DNA of 33,354 bases from a bacterium. GTDB lineage: Bacteria; UBP6; JAFGXH01. The stretch is from positions 1-33,354 of the forward strand of contig JAMOQH010000149.1 in assembly GCA_027064085.1 (NCBI GenBank), read 5' to 3'. Shown here in pieces: positions 8,422 to 17,029 of this stretch. How positions within the stretch are numbered: position 1 is the first letter of the stretch; every line of letters begins with the position of its first letter. The position numbers were made by a program, and so were the translations under genes. Below the pieces are notes generated by a model, which saw nothing but the letters and a program-made list of their open reading frames with translations, was not told the DNA's origin and did no database searches.

Positions 8422-9067
8422 CCATACCTCTTTTATATCCTTCTGTAATTGCCTCAACTCTATTTGTTACATCCATTTTTTGATATATATGTTCTAAATG
8501 AGTTCTTACTGTTGATTTGGATATTCCAAGAATATTCGCTATTTCATTGTTGCTGAATCCTTTTGCTATTAGTTGTAATGTTTCTTGTTCCCTTTTTGTT
8601 AATTTTATTTTTTCTTCTTCTGGAAACATATTTTGATTGCTAGGTAATTTAAAGTATTTTAATAATATTCTTGCTAGTGATGGTTGTATAAATGAGCCAC
8701 CTTTATGAACTGCTTTTATTGCATATAAAATTCTATCTGCGGGTGCTCCTTTTAGTATATAGCCATTTGCTCCTGATTGTATTGCTTTTACAACTTTTTC
8801 TTCTTCTTCAAAAATAGTGAATATTAGTATTTCAATTTCAGGGAATTTATTTTTAACCATTTCAGTTAATTCAACTCCATCAATATCAGGTAATCCTAAA
8901 TCCATCAAAATAACATCTGGTTTTAATTTTTCTAAATCTTTTAAAACATTTTTAGAGCTTAGGGAGTATCCAATGATTTCAATTTCTTCATATCTACTTA
9001 ATAGTTTTGTTTGTGTTTTTAAAATATTTATTTGGTCTTCCACAATATATACTTTAATTATATCCAT
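8411..9067 (-). CDS. NarL/FixJ-type response regulator
   Basis: A two-component response regulator of 218 residues from the chosen start. The receiver domain (1-120) has acidic residues E10/D11, phospho-acceptor Asp56 in 'VILMDLGLPDIDG', a conserved Thr in 'LIFTIF' and Lys in 'YILKGAP'. A LuxR-type helix-turn-helix (about 150-212) follows with 'LTKREQETLQLIAKG' and 'SNNEIANILGISKSTVRTHL'. The ATG at 9067 is favoured over one at 9100 because AGGAGG lies 5 bases upstream and the receiver fold starts there. No histidine kinase is encoded in the window, so it is an orphan here. Its overlap with the S66 peptidase gene suggests a joint transcript with envelope genes. Confidence 0.93.
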   Translation of the reverse strand: MDIIKVYIVEDQINILKTQTKLLSRYEEIEIIGYSLSSKNVLKDLEKLKPDVILMDLGLPDIDGVELTEMVKNKFPEIEILIFTIFEEEEKVVKAIQSGANGYILKGAPADRILYAIKAVHKGGSFIQPSLARILLKYFKLPSNQNMFPEEEKIKLTKREQETLQLIAKGFSNNEIANILGISKSTVRTHLEHIYQKMDVTNRVEAITEGYKRGMVEL

Positions 9068-9090
9068 AAACACCTCCTTTCGTGATTTAT

Positions 9091-9119
9091 AAGTTATCAT
9101 TTAAAATAAATTTATTCAA
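9091..9119 (-). promoter_or_regulatory. Possible promoter of the response-regulator operon
   Basis: Minus strand: TTGAAT (9119-9114), 17-base spacer, TAACTT (9096-9091). The -10 box is a weak match. It would give a leader of about 17 bases before the ATG at 9067. Other AT-rich hexamers nearby could serve instead. Confidence 0.3.
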
Positions 9120-9166
9120 CTATTAAGAATGATTTGAAATAAAAATTTAAAATTAACCATAAAGAT

Positions 9167-9195
9167 TTGCTTTTTAAATTGAAAAAAATTATAAT
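9167..9195 (+). promoter_or_regulatory. Predicted promoter of the FHA-GGDEF / VWA gene pair
   Basis: TTGCTT (9167-9172), 17-base spacer, perfect TATAAT (9190-9195). The predicted start near 9202 gives a leader of about 26 bases before the ATG at 9228. Confidence 0.5.
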
Positions 9196-9227
9196 ATAGG
9201 TGGTGTTAATTTTTTATTAGGATTTAT

Positions 9228-10145
9228 ATGTACGAAGATTTTGAAGAACGAACCGCTATAATTGATTCAAAAGATCCACAATTTGGAAATAATGCACACA
9301 AAAATACTAACTTTTATTTAATTGAGATTTATGGAGATAATAAAGGTAAAAAGGTTATCTTAGATAAAGATGAAGTAACAATTGGAAGAGGTATGAGTAA
9401 TGAGATTGTTATTGATTCTACTTCTGTATCAAGAAATCATGCTGTTATTTATAAAAAAGAATCTTACGATAATTACACTAAAGTATATATTAAAGATTTA
9501 AATTCAACAAATGGAACATATGTTAAAGATAGGCAAGTTCCTCCTAATAGAGGTGTAGAATTAACAGATGGCGTAACGATAAAAATCGGAAGTACAATCT
9601 ATAAATTTCTTACTGGTAATGATTTAGAGGCAAATTATTTTGAAGAGATATATAGGCTTACAATTATAGATGGTTTAACAGAAATATATAATAAAAGGGC
9701 TTTTCTTGAAACCTTAGAAAGGGAATTTAATAGATCCCAAAGATATAGCAGACCTTTATCTATGATAATTTTTGATATTGATCATTTTAAAAATGTAAAT
9801 GATACTTATGGGCATTTAACTGGTGATTATGTTTTAAAACATATGTCAAAAATTATTAAAAATTCCGTTAGAACAGAAGAGTTTCTTGCTAGATATGGAG
9901 GAGAAGAATTTACTATTATTATGCCCGAATCAACAAGGATGGCGGCTATTAATCTTGGTGAAAAAATTAGAGCTTTAGTTGAAAGTTCTACATTTCACTT
10001 TGAGGGGAAAATAATTCCTATCACAATAAGTGTTGGAGTATCAACTTTAACACCATCTATATTTACTCCAATGGAGCTTATTTCTGTCGCTGATAAAAAA
10101 TTGTATCAGGCTAAAGCAACAGGGCGTAATCGTGTGGTTGGATAA
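9228..10145 (+). CDS. FHA domain-containing diguanylate cyclase (GGDEF)
   Basis: A 305-residue soluble protein. The forkhead-associated domain (about 30-128) carries the phosphothreonine-binding signature: 'TIGRGMSNEIVI', 'SVSRNHA' and 'DLNSTNGTYV'. The GGDEF domain (about 138-305) has 'DIDHFKNVNDTYGH' and an intact active-site 'YGGEEF' at 223-228, so it should make c-di-GMP from two GTP. The inhibitory I-site position reads RTEE (215-218) instead of RxxD, so product inhibition may be weak. The architecture implies that Ser/Thr phosphorylation steers c-di-GMP synthesis, although no such kinase lies in this window. It overlaps the following VWA gene by 14 bases and faces an operon with three more FHA domains. 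Confidence 0.93.
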   Translation: MYEDFEERTAIIDSKDPQFGNNAHKNTNFYLIEIYGDNKGKKVILDKDEVTIGRGMSNEIVIDSTSVSRNHAVIYKKESYDNYTKVYIKDLNSTNGTYVKDRQVPPNRGVELTDGVTIKIGSTIYKFLTGNDLEANYFEEIYRLTIIDGLTEIYNKRAFLETLEREFNRSQRYSRPLSMIIFDIDHFKNVNDTYGHLTGDYVLKHMSKIIKNSVRTEEFLARYGGEEFTIIMPESTRMAAINLGEKIRALVESSTFHFEGKIIPITISVGVSTLTPSIFTPMELISVADKKLYQAKATGRNRVVG

Positions 10146-11475
10146 ACTTTTTAAAGATTTTTTTTTATTTCTTAAAGAACAAAAAATACTACTTAATACA
10201 AATGATAAAATTCTTATTCTTAAAGCAATTACTTATATAGATATTTTAGATAAAGAGCAACTATACTCTTTATTATCTTCATTTATTGCTAAAAATAAAG
10301 CAGAGTTAGATAGTTTTAGAAATTTATTTGATATTTTTTTTAAAAACATTGATTTTAAAAAAAAAGATAAGATAGAATATAATGATGTAAATAGCTCCAA
10401 TAGTAATATTTTAGAGTCAGTTGTATCATCATATAAGTTTAACAAGTATAATTATGGTACAACTTTAAAGTATTTTATTTTAAATGATAAGAATAGATTA
10501 GATAGATTGATAAGATTGGCTATTTCAAATTTAGATAGTATTAGAATTAATAATCAAGGGAATGCTTTTAATCAAGTAAAAAATTCTCTAAATATTGGGA
10601 ATCTTGAAGATGATATTAAGATTTTTAAAGATGAGTTACAGCAAAAAGGAGCATCAACTATAGAAATAAACTTAATTGTTGATAAAATCATAAATAATTT
10701 AAAGAATTTCAAGAAAAAAATAAGAGTTGAATTAAAAAAAGAAAGTTCAATAAAGAAAAGTATATCAGAAATCGAAATCAGTAATTCAGAAATAAATATT
10801 TTAGAGGATATTTCTAAAAAAATAATTAATAAATTGAATAAAAAAAAGAGTAAAAAATATAAAAAAGCCAATAGAGGTATTTTAGATATTCGTAAAACAG
10901 TACATAAATCAGTTTCTTATAATCAAATGCCTTTAAAAAGGATTTATAAAAAACAAAAAAAGAAAAAAAGGAATTTAATTGTTTTTACCGATATGTCTGA
11001 TTCTGTAAAAAAATATTCACAAATTATTTTATACTTTATATATTCGCTTAATAAATTTTTTAAAACAATAAAAACTTTTACATTTATAGCAGATGTAGAA
11101 GAAATCACAAGTGTTTTTAAAGAAAACTTAAGCTTTAATGATTTTTTTGATAGAATAAATAGTAAAGGTGGTAACAGTGATTATAATTCATCTTTTGAGA
11201 TCTTTTTAAAAAAGCATGGTGACAACCTAAATAAAAATACAATATTTATCATAATTGGAGATGCAAGAAATAATTATATTGAGCCAGATTTAAGAAGTTT
11301 AATTTTAATTCAGAAGAAGGTTAAGGAAGTTATATGGCTAAACCCAGAAAGTAAATTTTTATGGGGAACATCAGATAGTAATATTAATGTTTATAGAAAA
11401 TTAATTAATGAAATTTATCAAGTTAAAACAATAAAAGATATAGAGAAATTTTCTACAGAAGTTATTTTTAAATAA
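10132..11475 (+). CDS. CoxE-like VWA domain protein
   Basis: A 447-residue protein with a GTG start inside the end of the diguanylate cyclase gene (14-base overlap, different frame), implying translational coupling. The first 270 residues are helical and very Lys/Asn-rich, with no motif I can name. The C-terminus (about 280-447) is a von Willebrand A fold of the CoxE/YehP-like group. It has a metal-site motif D287-M-S289-D-S291 ('IVFTDMSDSV'), a 'KGGNSDYNSS' loop where other family members have G-G-T-D, and 'IIIGDARNNY' supplying the later Asp. CoxE-like proteins usually work with a MoxR-type AAA+ ATPase in assembling or remodelling metal enzymes or complexes; no such ATPase is encoded nearby. 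A link to c-di-GMP or the secretion operon is inference. Confidence 0.8.
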   Translation: MWLDKLFKDFFLFLKEQKILLNTNDKILILKAITYIDILDKEQLYSLLSSFIAKNKAELDSFRNLFDIFFKNIDFKKKDKIEYNDVNSSNSNILESVVSSYKFNKYNYGTTLKYFILNDKNRLDRLIRLAISNLDSIRINNQGNAFNQVKNSLNIGNLEDDIKIFKDELQQKGASTIEINLIVDKIINNLKNFKKKIRVELKKESSIKKSISEIEISNSEINILEDISKKIINKLNKKKSKKYKKANRGILDIRKTVHKSVSYNQMPLKRIYKKQKKKKRNLIVFTDMSDSVKKYSQIILYFIYSLNKFFKTIKTFTFIADVEEITSVFKENLSFNDFFDRINSKGGNSDYNSSFEIFLKKHGDNLNKNTIFIIIGDARNNYIEPDLRSLILIQKKVKEVIWLNPESKFLWGTSDSNINVYRKLINEIYQVKTIKDIEKFSTEVIFK

Positions 11476-11477
11476 TG

Positions 11478-13424
11478 TTATTGAGCGGCATTGTTAATTT
11501 TATTAAGTGCTTTTTTATGCAATTCATCTTTTTCTGAAGTCATATCAATAATTGCATTCCAATATCTAAAAGCCATTTTATCTCCAGATTTTTCTAGTTG
11601 AAGAGATTTGGACCAAAATTTATTAGCTCTTTTTCTGAGCCTAGACAACTCTGCTAAAGCGTATGTATTTTGTGAGTTATACTTTAATGATTCTGTTAAT
11701 TTCACAAATGCTGACTTATAGAGTTGAGCTTTAAGAGCTTTTTTACCCATTTTATAGAATCCATCGCTGAGGTGAGTTTTAATCATTTGTGCATATTTAG
11801 ACTCTATCTTTATTCCTTTTAACAATTGTTTATCAAATTCAAGTACTTTATCCCACTCATTTCTAGCTTTGGGATAATTCTTTTTTACAATAAAACCATT
11901 TCCTATAGCATATTTTATTTTTATTTGCATAATCAGCTTTAAAATAGGTCTAGTTTTTGTATAGTTTTTATTTGTAACAGATATTTTATTAAGATACTTT
12001 ATTGCATATTCAATATCACCATTAACATAATACTCCAATGGAGTTGCTATTTCTTTCTGAGGATATTGTTTTTTAATCTTTTCTCTGACATTACCAGTAT
12101 TTGCGACTTTAACATCATTTAATTTTATATTAAATTTTTTATACTTAATGCGATAATATTTCATATCCTTTTCTATTTGAGTTTTTAATTGAATTCCTCC
12201 TGAATGATATGCTGAAACGTTAAATAATTTTTTTAACATTGCATAAGCATCAATAAGATGTCTTGATTTATATAGAGTTTTAGCTTCTGCAAAATATTTA
12301 TTTTTCAATTGCTCTTTTGCTTCCCTTGTATGCAGTCTAGCTTTTTCTCTGTAAAAGGTGTTTTTAGGTATCTTTTCCAAAAATTTTATTGCATCATCAT
12401 AGTTAAGTAAATCAAAAGCTTCTTTTCCTTGTCGGTAATATTCTTTATACTTTTTTTCATTAATATATGAGTTTTTATATTTTTGAGCCTGAATATTTGC
12501 AGGATCCTCATTTAATACGGTTTCACAATTTTTTATTGCATCGTCCCATTTCGCCTTGTTAGCAAATCTTTGTGATTTTGCAATAAGCATTTCAAGTTTT
12601 TTTTCTTTGTTTTCTATATCATCTTCAAGGGTTGTAACTTTAACTTTCTTTTTAATTACTGTTTTCTTGGGTTTAAAAATTACAAAAGATAAAAGTAATA
12701 ATACAAAAATAGTCGTAATAATTATCAGTTTTTTCTTGTTTCCTGAATTATCTTTTTTTATTTCAATGTTACTGTTAATAACAAATTTAACATCTCCTAT
12801 TTCTATTTTATCTTTATCATAAACTTGTTTTCTTTCTCTTAATTTTCTACCATTAATTCTTGTGCCATTAATGCTTCCTAATTCCTCTAGAAATAATTTA
12901 TTTCCTTTTTTATCAAACTTTAAATGCCTTTTAGAAAGTGTTTGGTCAGGAACAACAATGTTTGATGCAGATGTTCTACCAAGAGTTGTAAATCCTTCAT
13001 CAATTTCAAATATTAATCCTGGATATCTTTTGTCTTTTGATACTAATCTGTAATATGGCTTTTCTGATTTACGATTTCTTTCTTGAATTAATTCTTCAAC
13101 GATTTCATCAATTTTAAAATCTTTTTTTATTTTGTTAGTATTATTTAATTGAGCATATAAATCTCCAAATCGAATAACATCACTTTCTGTTATTTGAGTA
13201 ATTTTATCTATTTGTTCATCATTTATAAATGTTCCATTTGAACTATTTAAGTCTTCAATATATAATTTTAAACCTTTAGAGATTATTCTAAAGTGTTTTC
13301 TGGAAATCTTATTCGAATCAATTTGAATATGGATATTATCTCCACGACCAACAACAACAACCTGATTATCTATAGGAAATTCTTCCCTGTAGTTTTTTAG
13401 ATTTCTTACTATCAAGTTAAACAT
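11478..13424 (-). CDS. Membrane protein with two cytoplasmic FHA domains and C-terminal TPR-like repeats
   Basis: A 648-residue protein. FHA domain 1 (about 5-95) has 'VVGRGDN', 'KISRKH' and 'DLNSSNGTFI'. FHA domain 2 (about 125-217) has 'TLGRTSASNIVV', 'LSKRH' and 'SINGTRING'. One membrane helix lies at about 233-250, followed by a basic segment. Residues from about 270 to the end form helical TPR-like repeats with 'A-x-x-x-Y/F' spacing. With the FHA part inside, the repeats would be periplasmic. This layout resembles the FHA-TM-periplasmic design of YscD/PrgH inner-ring proteins of type III secretion. By analogy it could be the inner-membrane partner of the secretin, which is inference. It is the third gene after the secretin and FHA-CpaF genes (24-base gap) and has AGAGGT at its start. 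Confidence 0.85.
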   Translation of the reverse strand: MFNLIVRNLKNYREEFPIDNQVVVVGRGDNIHIQIDSNKISRKHFRIISKGLKLYIEDLNSSNGTFINDEQIDKITQITESDVIRFGDLYAQLNNTNKIKKDFKIDEIVEELIQERNRKSEKPYYRLVSKDKRYPGLIFEIDEGFTTLGRTSASNIVVPDQTLSKRHLKFDKKGNKLFLEELGSINGTRINGRKLRERKQVYDKDKIEIGDVKFVINSNIEIKKDNSGNKKKLIIITTIFVLLLLSFVIFKPKKTVIKKKVKVTTLEDDIENKEKKLEMLIAKSQRFANKAKWDDAIKNCETVLNEDPANIQAQKYKNSYINEKKYKEYYRQGKEAFDLLNYDDAIKFLEKIPKNTFYREKARLHTREAKEQLKNKYFAEAKTLYKSRHLIDAYAMLKKLFNVSAYHSGGIQLKTQIEKDMKYYRIKYKKFNIKLNDVKVANTGNVREKIKKQYPQKEIATPLEYYVNGDIEYAIKYLNKISVTNKNYTKTRPILKLIMQIKIKYAIGNGFIVKKNYPKARNEWDKVLEFDKQLLKGIKIESKYAQMIKTHLSDGFYKMGKKALKAQLYKSAFVKLTESLKYNSQNTYALAELSRLRKRANKFWSKSLQLEKSGDKMAFRYWNAIIDMTSEKDELHKKALNKINNAAQ

Positions 13425-13448
13425 TGTTTAATACCTCTCTTTAAATTT

Positions 13449-15191
13449 TTATCTAAAAATATTCATGTCTACATGAATACCTTTTCTTTGTAGTTCTTCA
13501 TAGAATTTAGGAATAAAACCTGTTGCAACAAATTTACCAAGAACTTTATTTTTAGCATCATAACCTTCTTGTTGGTATACAAAAATATCCTGAAGTGTAA
13601 TTATGTCAACCTCCATTCCGCTAACTTCAGTAATATTTATAATTTTTCTTGTACCATCAGAAAATCTTTTTATCTGTACAATAATATCAACAGCAGAGGC
13701 GATTTGCTCTCTAATTGCTTTTACAGGCAACTCCATTCCACTCATTAAAACCATTGTTTCTAGCCTTGAAAGCATATCTCTAGGAGTGTTGGCATGGCCT
13801 GTTGTCATAGAACCATCATGTCCAGTGTTCATCGCTTGAAGCATATCAAGAGCTTCACCGCCTCTACACTCACCAACAATAATTCTATCTGGTCTCATTC
13901 TTAATGTGTTTTTAACTAAATCCCTGATTTTTACTTCACCTGTACCTTCAATGTTTGGAGGACGGGATTCCAAAGAAATAACATGTGGTTGCCTAATTTG
14001 TAATTCAGCAGCATCTTCAACGGTTATAATTCTTTCATCTTCTGGAATAAAGTGAGAAATAATGTTTAAGGTTGTTGTTTTACCACTACCTGTACCACCT
14101 GATATAAAGATATTTTTTCGGGCTTTAACACACATATCTAAAAACAAAGCCATTCCCTTGCTTAATGACTTAAACCTTATTAAATCATCCACCTGTAATT
14201 TTTCTTTTTTAAATTTACGAATTGTTATTGAAGGTCCTTTTAAAGCAAGTGGAGGAATAATTGCATTAACACGACTACCATCTTTTAATCTTGCATCAAC
14301 CATTGGAGAAGATTCATCGATTCTTCTACCTATAGGAGCAACGATTCTCTCAATAACTCCAAGTACTGCTTTGTTTGAACTAAATTTTTTAGGACTCAAT
14401 GTAAGTTTACCATTTTGTTCTATATAAATTTGGTTTGCATGATTAACCATTATTTCACTAATGGATTCATCGGCCAGAAAATCCTCAAGTGGACCTAAAC
14501 CTAGTGCTTCATGAATTACATCGGTAAGGAGTTCAAACTGATTTATAAAATGAGGTATTTCGTGATTAGCATCCATTTGTTCAATAATATCTTTTATTGC
14601 ATCTTCAGTTTTATTTTTTAAATCTTCATCAGCTAGTTCATCAATATTTAATCGTCTCAAATCAAGATAATCAATGAGTCTGTCATGTATTTCATTTTGA
14701 ATTTTGATATATTCTTTTTGTTCTGGTGTAAGTCCTGTTGCAATTAACTTATTAACTTTTTCCTTTTTTTCTTCCATATTTGGAATAGCTAGATCAAGGC
14801 CTTTTTCTCCTAAATCATCTGGTATTTCTTCTAGATTAGCTTTTCTTCTTCTTCGTTTTCTTGTTGATTTTACAGGAGCTTCATCTTGGTCTTCTCCTGA
14901 AGATATATATTTTGCTTTTAAATAAAAATCTCCTATTTTTATGATATCCATTGGTGATATTGTAACAACACCATTTATCTTTTTATCATTAACATCGGTA
15001 CCGTTTGTAGAACCTAAATCTCTAATGAACAATTTCCCCGATTTAACAATAATCTCCGAATGATGTTTAGATATATTTTTTCTTTCAAAAACTAAATCAT
15101 TATCAGGAGTTCTTCCTATGATCACTTTATTGGTAGTAAATTCTTTTAAATCTTTTTCACCCATTTTATCTTTAATGACAATTTTAATCAT
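13449..15191 (-). CDS. cpaF: FHA-fused CpaF/TadA-type secretion ATPase
   Basis: A 580-residue cytoplasmic motor ATPase of the Tad/CpaF branch of type II/IV secretion. An extra N-terminal FHA domain (about 5-95) has 'IIGRTPDNDLVF', 'ISKHHSEI' and 'DLGSTNGTDV', then an acidic and very basic linker (108-117 is almost all Lys/Arg). The CpaF core follows, with 'GLGPLEDFLADESISEIMVN', the Walker A 'GGTGSGKT' (365-372), 'RIITVEDAAEL', and 'RMRPDRIIVGECRGGEA' with 'TGHDGSMTTGHAN'. These match active ATPases. Ordinary CpaF is about 450-500 residues and lacks FHA, so motor activity here may be gated by phosphothreonine binding. It starts 15 bases after the secretin gene. The TadB/TadC platform and pilin genes are not in the window. 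Confidence 0.94.
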   Translation of the reverse strand: MIKIVIKDKMGEKDLKEFTTNKVIIGRTPDNDLVFERKNISKHHSEIIVKSGKLFIRDLGSTNGTDVNDKKINGVVTISPMDIIKIGDFYLKAKYISSGEDQDEAPVKSTRKRRRRKANLEEIPDDLGEKGLDLAIPNMEEKKEKVNKLIATGLTPEQKEYIKIQNEIHDRLIDYLDLRRLNIDELADEDLKNKTEDAIKDIIEQMDANHEIPHFINQFELLTDVIHEALGLGPLEDFLADESISEIMVNHANQIYIEQNGKLTLSPKKFSSNKAVLGVIERIVAPIGRRIDESSPMVDARLKDGSRVNAIIPPLALKGPSITIRKFKKEKLQVDDLIRFKSLSKGMALFLDMCVKARKNIFISGGTGSGKTTTLNIISHFIPEDERIITVEDAAELQIRQPHVISLESRPPNIEGTGEVKIRDLVKNTLRMRPDRIIVGECRGGEALDMLQAMNTGHDGSMTTGHANTPRDMLSRLETMVLMSGMELPVKAIREQIASAVDIIVQIKRFSDGTRKIINITEVSGMEVDIITLQDIFVYQQEGYDAKNKVLGKFVATGFIPKFYEELQRKGIHVDMNIFR

Positions 15192-15206
15192 TGTTTACAT
15201 CCTATT

Positions 15207-16802
15207 TTAGTCAAAAATTGAAAATCCTATTTCATCACCAGCTGCTTTATATCTTCTTTTCATTTTCTTAATCATGTTTTTAATAACATTAGAATCTGGA
15301 GTTACTATTGATGGGTGTACAAAAATTAATAAATCTGATTTAGCATCCTGAAAGTTTCTATTTTTAAATAATTCTCCAAGTATAGGAATGTGTCCAAGGC
15401 CAGCCATTTTATTAACTGATTTTTGTTGATCAAATCTAAACAAGCCAGATAATACAATTGTTGATTCACTAGGGACCGTTACTGTTGTTTCAACACTCCT
15501 TTTTATGAAAGCAGGTACATCAAGTACTGTTTTAGACCAGTCTGGCTCTGATACCTCTGCTTTAATTTTTGTTATAATATTTCCATCATTATCCGCTAAA
15601 GGTTCTACTTCAAGAAGAACTCCATAATCTTTAAATGTAACACTAACTTCCATTTGAGTTTTTATTACTACAGGAATTTGTCCACCTGATTGAAATTTAG
15701 CTTTTTCTCCACTTGCACAAATTAATTTTGGTTTTGCTAAAATTTTAGCATATCCTTCATTTGCAAGTAAATTTAAGTCTGCACCGAAATTAATATTACT
15801 CATTAATCTAAATGAGTTTTTGAAGTTAGGATAGTATATAACTTGTGAACCTCTTGTTATGTCTTCACCAGTCATTGGATTAGTTTCAATAGTATATGTT
15901 GTTGCTGCTCCAGAGATACCATTTTGTAAAACCTTATTACCTTTTGAATCAACACTCCACCAATCAAGTCCTAACTTTAATCCATTATCTTTTCTGATTT
16001 CTACAAATTCTAAATCTAACAATATCATTTTTCTTAGGCCTATAGTAATTAAGTCTATAAATTCTTGGCCTATATTTCCCGTGTCATCACCCTGTTGATC
16101 TTTTGCCATGGCAACAATATCTGATTTCTGTTTTGTTTTTGATTCTTTTTGTTTTGAGTAGCTTTTTGATGATTTTAAGCCTAATGATTCAGCAATAGAT
16201 AATGCTTTTATTTTCTCTCTATCATCAGCTACAAAACCTTCTAAGAAAATCATATCTCCAATTACGCTTGCCCTTACATCTTTTAATCCGTTTTCACTAA
16301 ACATCATATTTAACTGTTCTGTTATACCTTTCTTAGCATTAGGACTAATTACAACTAATGACCTTACTAGTGGAAAAATTTTCATTACTTTTTGTATTCT
16401 AAGATAATCTATAGCTCTATAAACTTCTCCATCTAGAATAATATAATTTTCTGCTACTTTTATATTTAAGCCTTCTATATCACTTAATAGTGCTGCTACA
16501 TCTTTAACAACTCCTTGAGGGTCTAATTTGCTTATGTGAATAGAATATGTTCTTCTTCTCCCATTTCTTAACCATAGTATTAATGTCGTTCTTCCATGTT
16601 TTTTTGCAGTTAAGATTAATTGATTTTGGCCAATTGGAACAGCATCTAGTACTGATGGGTCTCCAATTGCAGCTCTCTTTAGACCAGGTACTCCAATTAC
16701 TTTTTGCTGTCCAACACCTAAATTAATTGTAGTCGTTTCACTACCGAAGATTGTAGTATTAAAAGAAAGTGTGATAAAAAAAATTAATGTGAAATACTTC
16801 AT
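15207..16802 (-). CDS. cpaC: Secretin of the Tad/Cpa type (CpaC/RcpA-like outer-membrane channel)
   Basis: A 531-residue exported protein. A signal peptide covers about residues 1-20. The N-terminal pilus-secretin domain follows ('INLGVGQQKVIGVPGLKRAA', 'GRTTLILW', about 25-95). BON-like ring domains lie at about 98-165 and 170-195. The secretin beta-barrel domain (about 270-505) has 'VPSESTIVLSGLF' and the closing 'PILGELFKNRNFQDAKSDLLIFVHPSIV' region. It should form the outer-membrane pore through which a Tad-type pilus or secreted protein passes. A TTG at 16814 also opens this frame, but the ATG at 16802 has GGAGGT just upstream and starts a proper signal peptide. It is the first gene of an operon with FHA-CpaF and the FHA-TPR membrane protein, under a near-consensus promoter. 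Confidence 0.93.
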   Translation of the reverse strand: MKYFTLIFFITLSFNTTIFGSETTTINLGVGQQKVIGVPGLKRAAIGDPSVLDAVPIGQNQLILTAKKHGRTTLILWLRNGRRRTYSIHISKLDPQGVVKDVAALLSDIEGLNIKVAENYIILDGEVYRAIDYLRIQKVMKIFPLVRSLVVISPNAKKGITEQLNMMFSENGLKDVRASVIGDMIFLEGFVADDREKIKALSIAESLGLKSSKSYSKQKESKTKQKSDIVAMAKDQQGDDTGNIGQEFIDLITIGLRKMILLDLEFVEIRKDNGLKLGLDWWSVDSKGNKVLQNGISGAATTYTIETNPMTGEDITRGSQVIYYPNFKNSFRLMSNINFGADLNLLANEGYAKILAKPKLICASGEKAKFQSGGQIPVVIKTQMEVSVTFKDYGVLLEVEPLADNDGNIITKIKAEVSEPDWSKTVLDVPAFIKRSVETTVTVPSESTIVLSGLFRFDQQKSVNKMAGLGHIPILGELFKNRNFQDAKSDLLIFVHPSIVTPDSNVIKNMIKKMKRRYKAAGDEIGFSIFD

Positions 16803-16825
16803 ATAGACCTCCAAATTATGAAATA

Positions 16826-16854
16826 ATTATATATGTATATTTTTTAAAGGTCAA
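16826..16854 (-). promoter_or_regulatory. Predicted promoter of the secretin / FHA-CpaF operon
   Basis: Minus strand: TTGACC (16854-16849), 17-base spacer, perfect TATAAT (16831-16826). The predicted start near 16819 gives a leader of about 17 bases. The 227-base gap shared with the Mbx-type operon holds only these two divergent promoters that I can see. Confidence 0.75.
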
Positions 16855-16972
16855 GAAATAAATAATTTTACTACAAATATGTATTTTTTGTGAATAATAT
16901 TTAGGACAAGTTCTAGCTTTATTAATTAAACTTATATTGATTGCTCATTATTGAAAAAAAATTAAAAAACAT

Positions 16973-17001
16973 TTTACATTTCTTTATTTTTATATTATAT
17001 A
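16973..17001 (+). promoter_or_regulatory. Predicted promoter of the Mbx-type operon
   Basis: TTTACA (16973-16978), 17-base spacer, TATATA (16996-17001). The predicted start near 17008 gives a leader of about 22 bases that contains AGGAGG before the ATG at 17030. No riboswitch could fit in so short a leader. Confidence 0.55.
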
Positions 17002-17029
17002 AGTGTATCTATTTTTTAAAGGAGGATAG

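Noticed and set aside
7564-8457. Upstream TTG start at 8457 for the S66 peptidase
   Set aside because: It lacks a spaced ribosome-binding site, makes a 47-base overlap and adds residues outside the family; the TTG at 8421 fits better.
11470-11482. Bidirectional terminator between the convergent CoxE-like and FHA-TPR genes
   Set aside because: The two stop codons are only two bases apart and I see no hairpin there.
15207-16814. TTG start at 16814 for the secretin
   Set aside because: It overlaps the Shine-Dalgarno itself; the ATG at 16802 starts the signal peptide at normal spacing.
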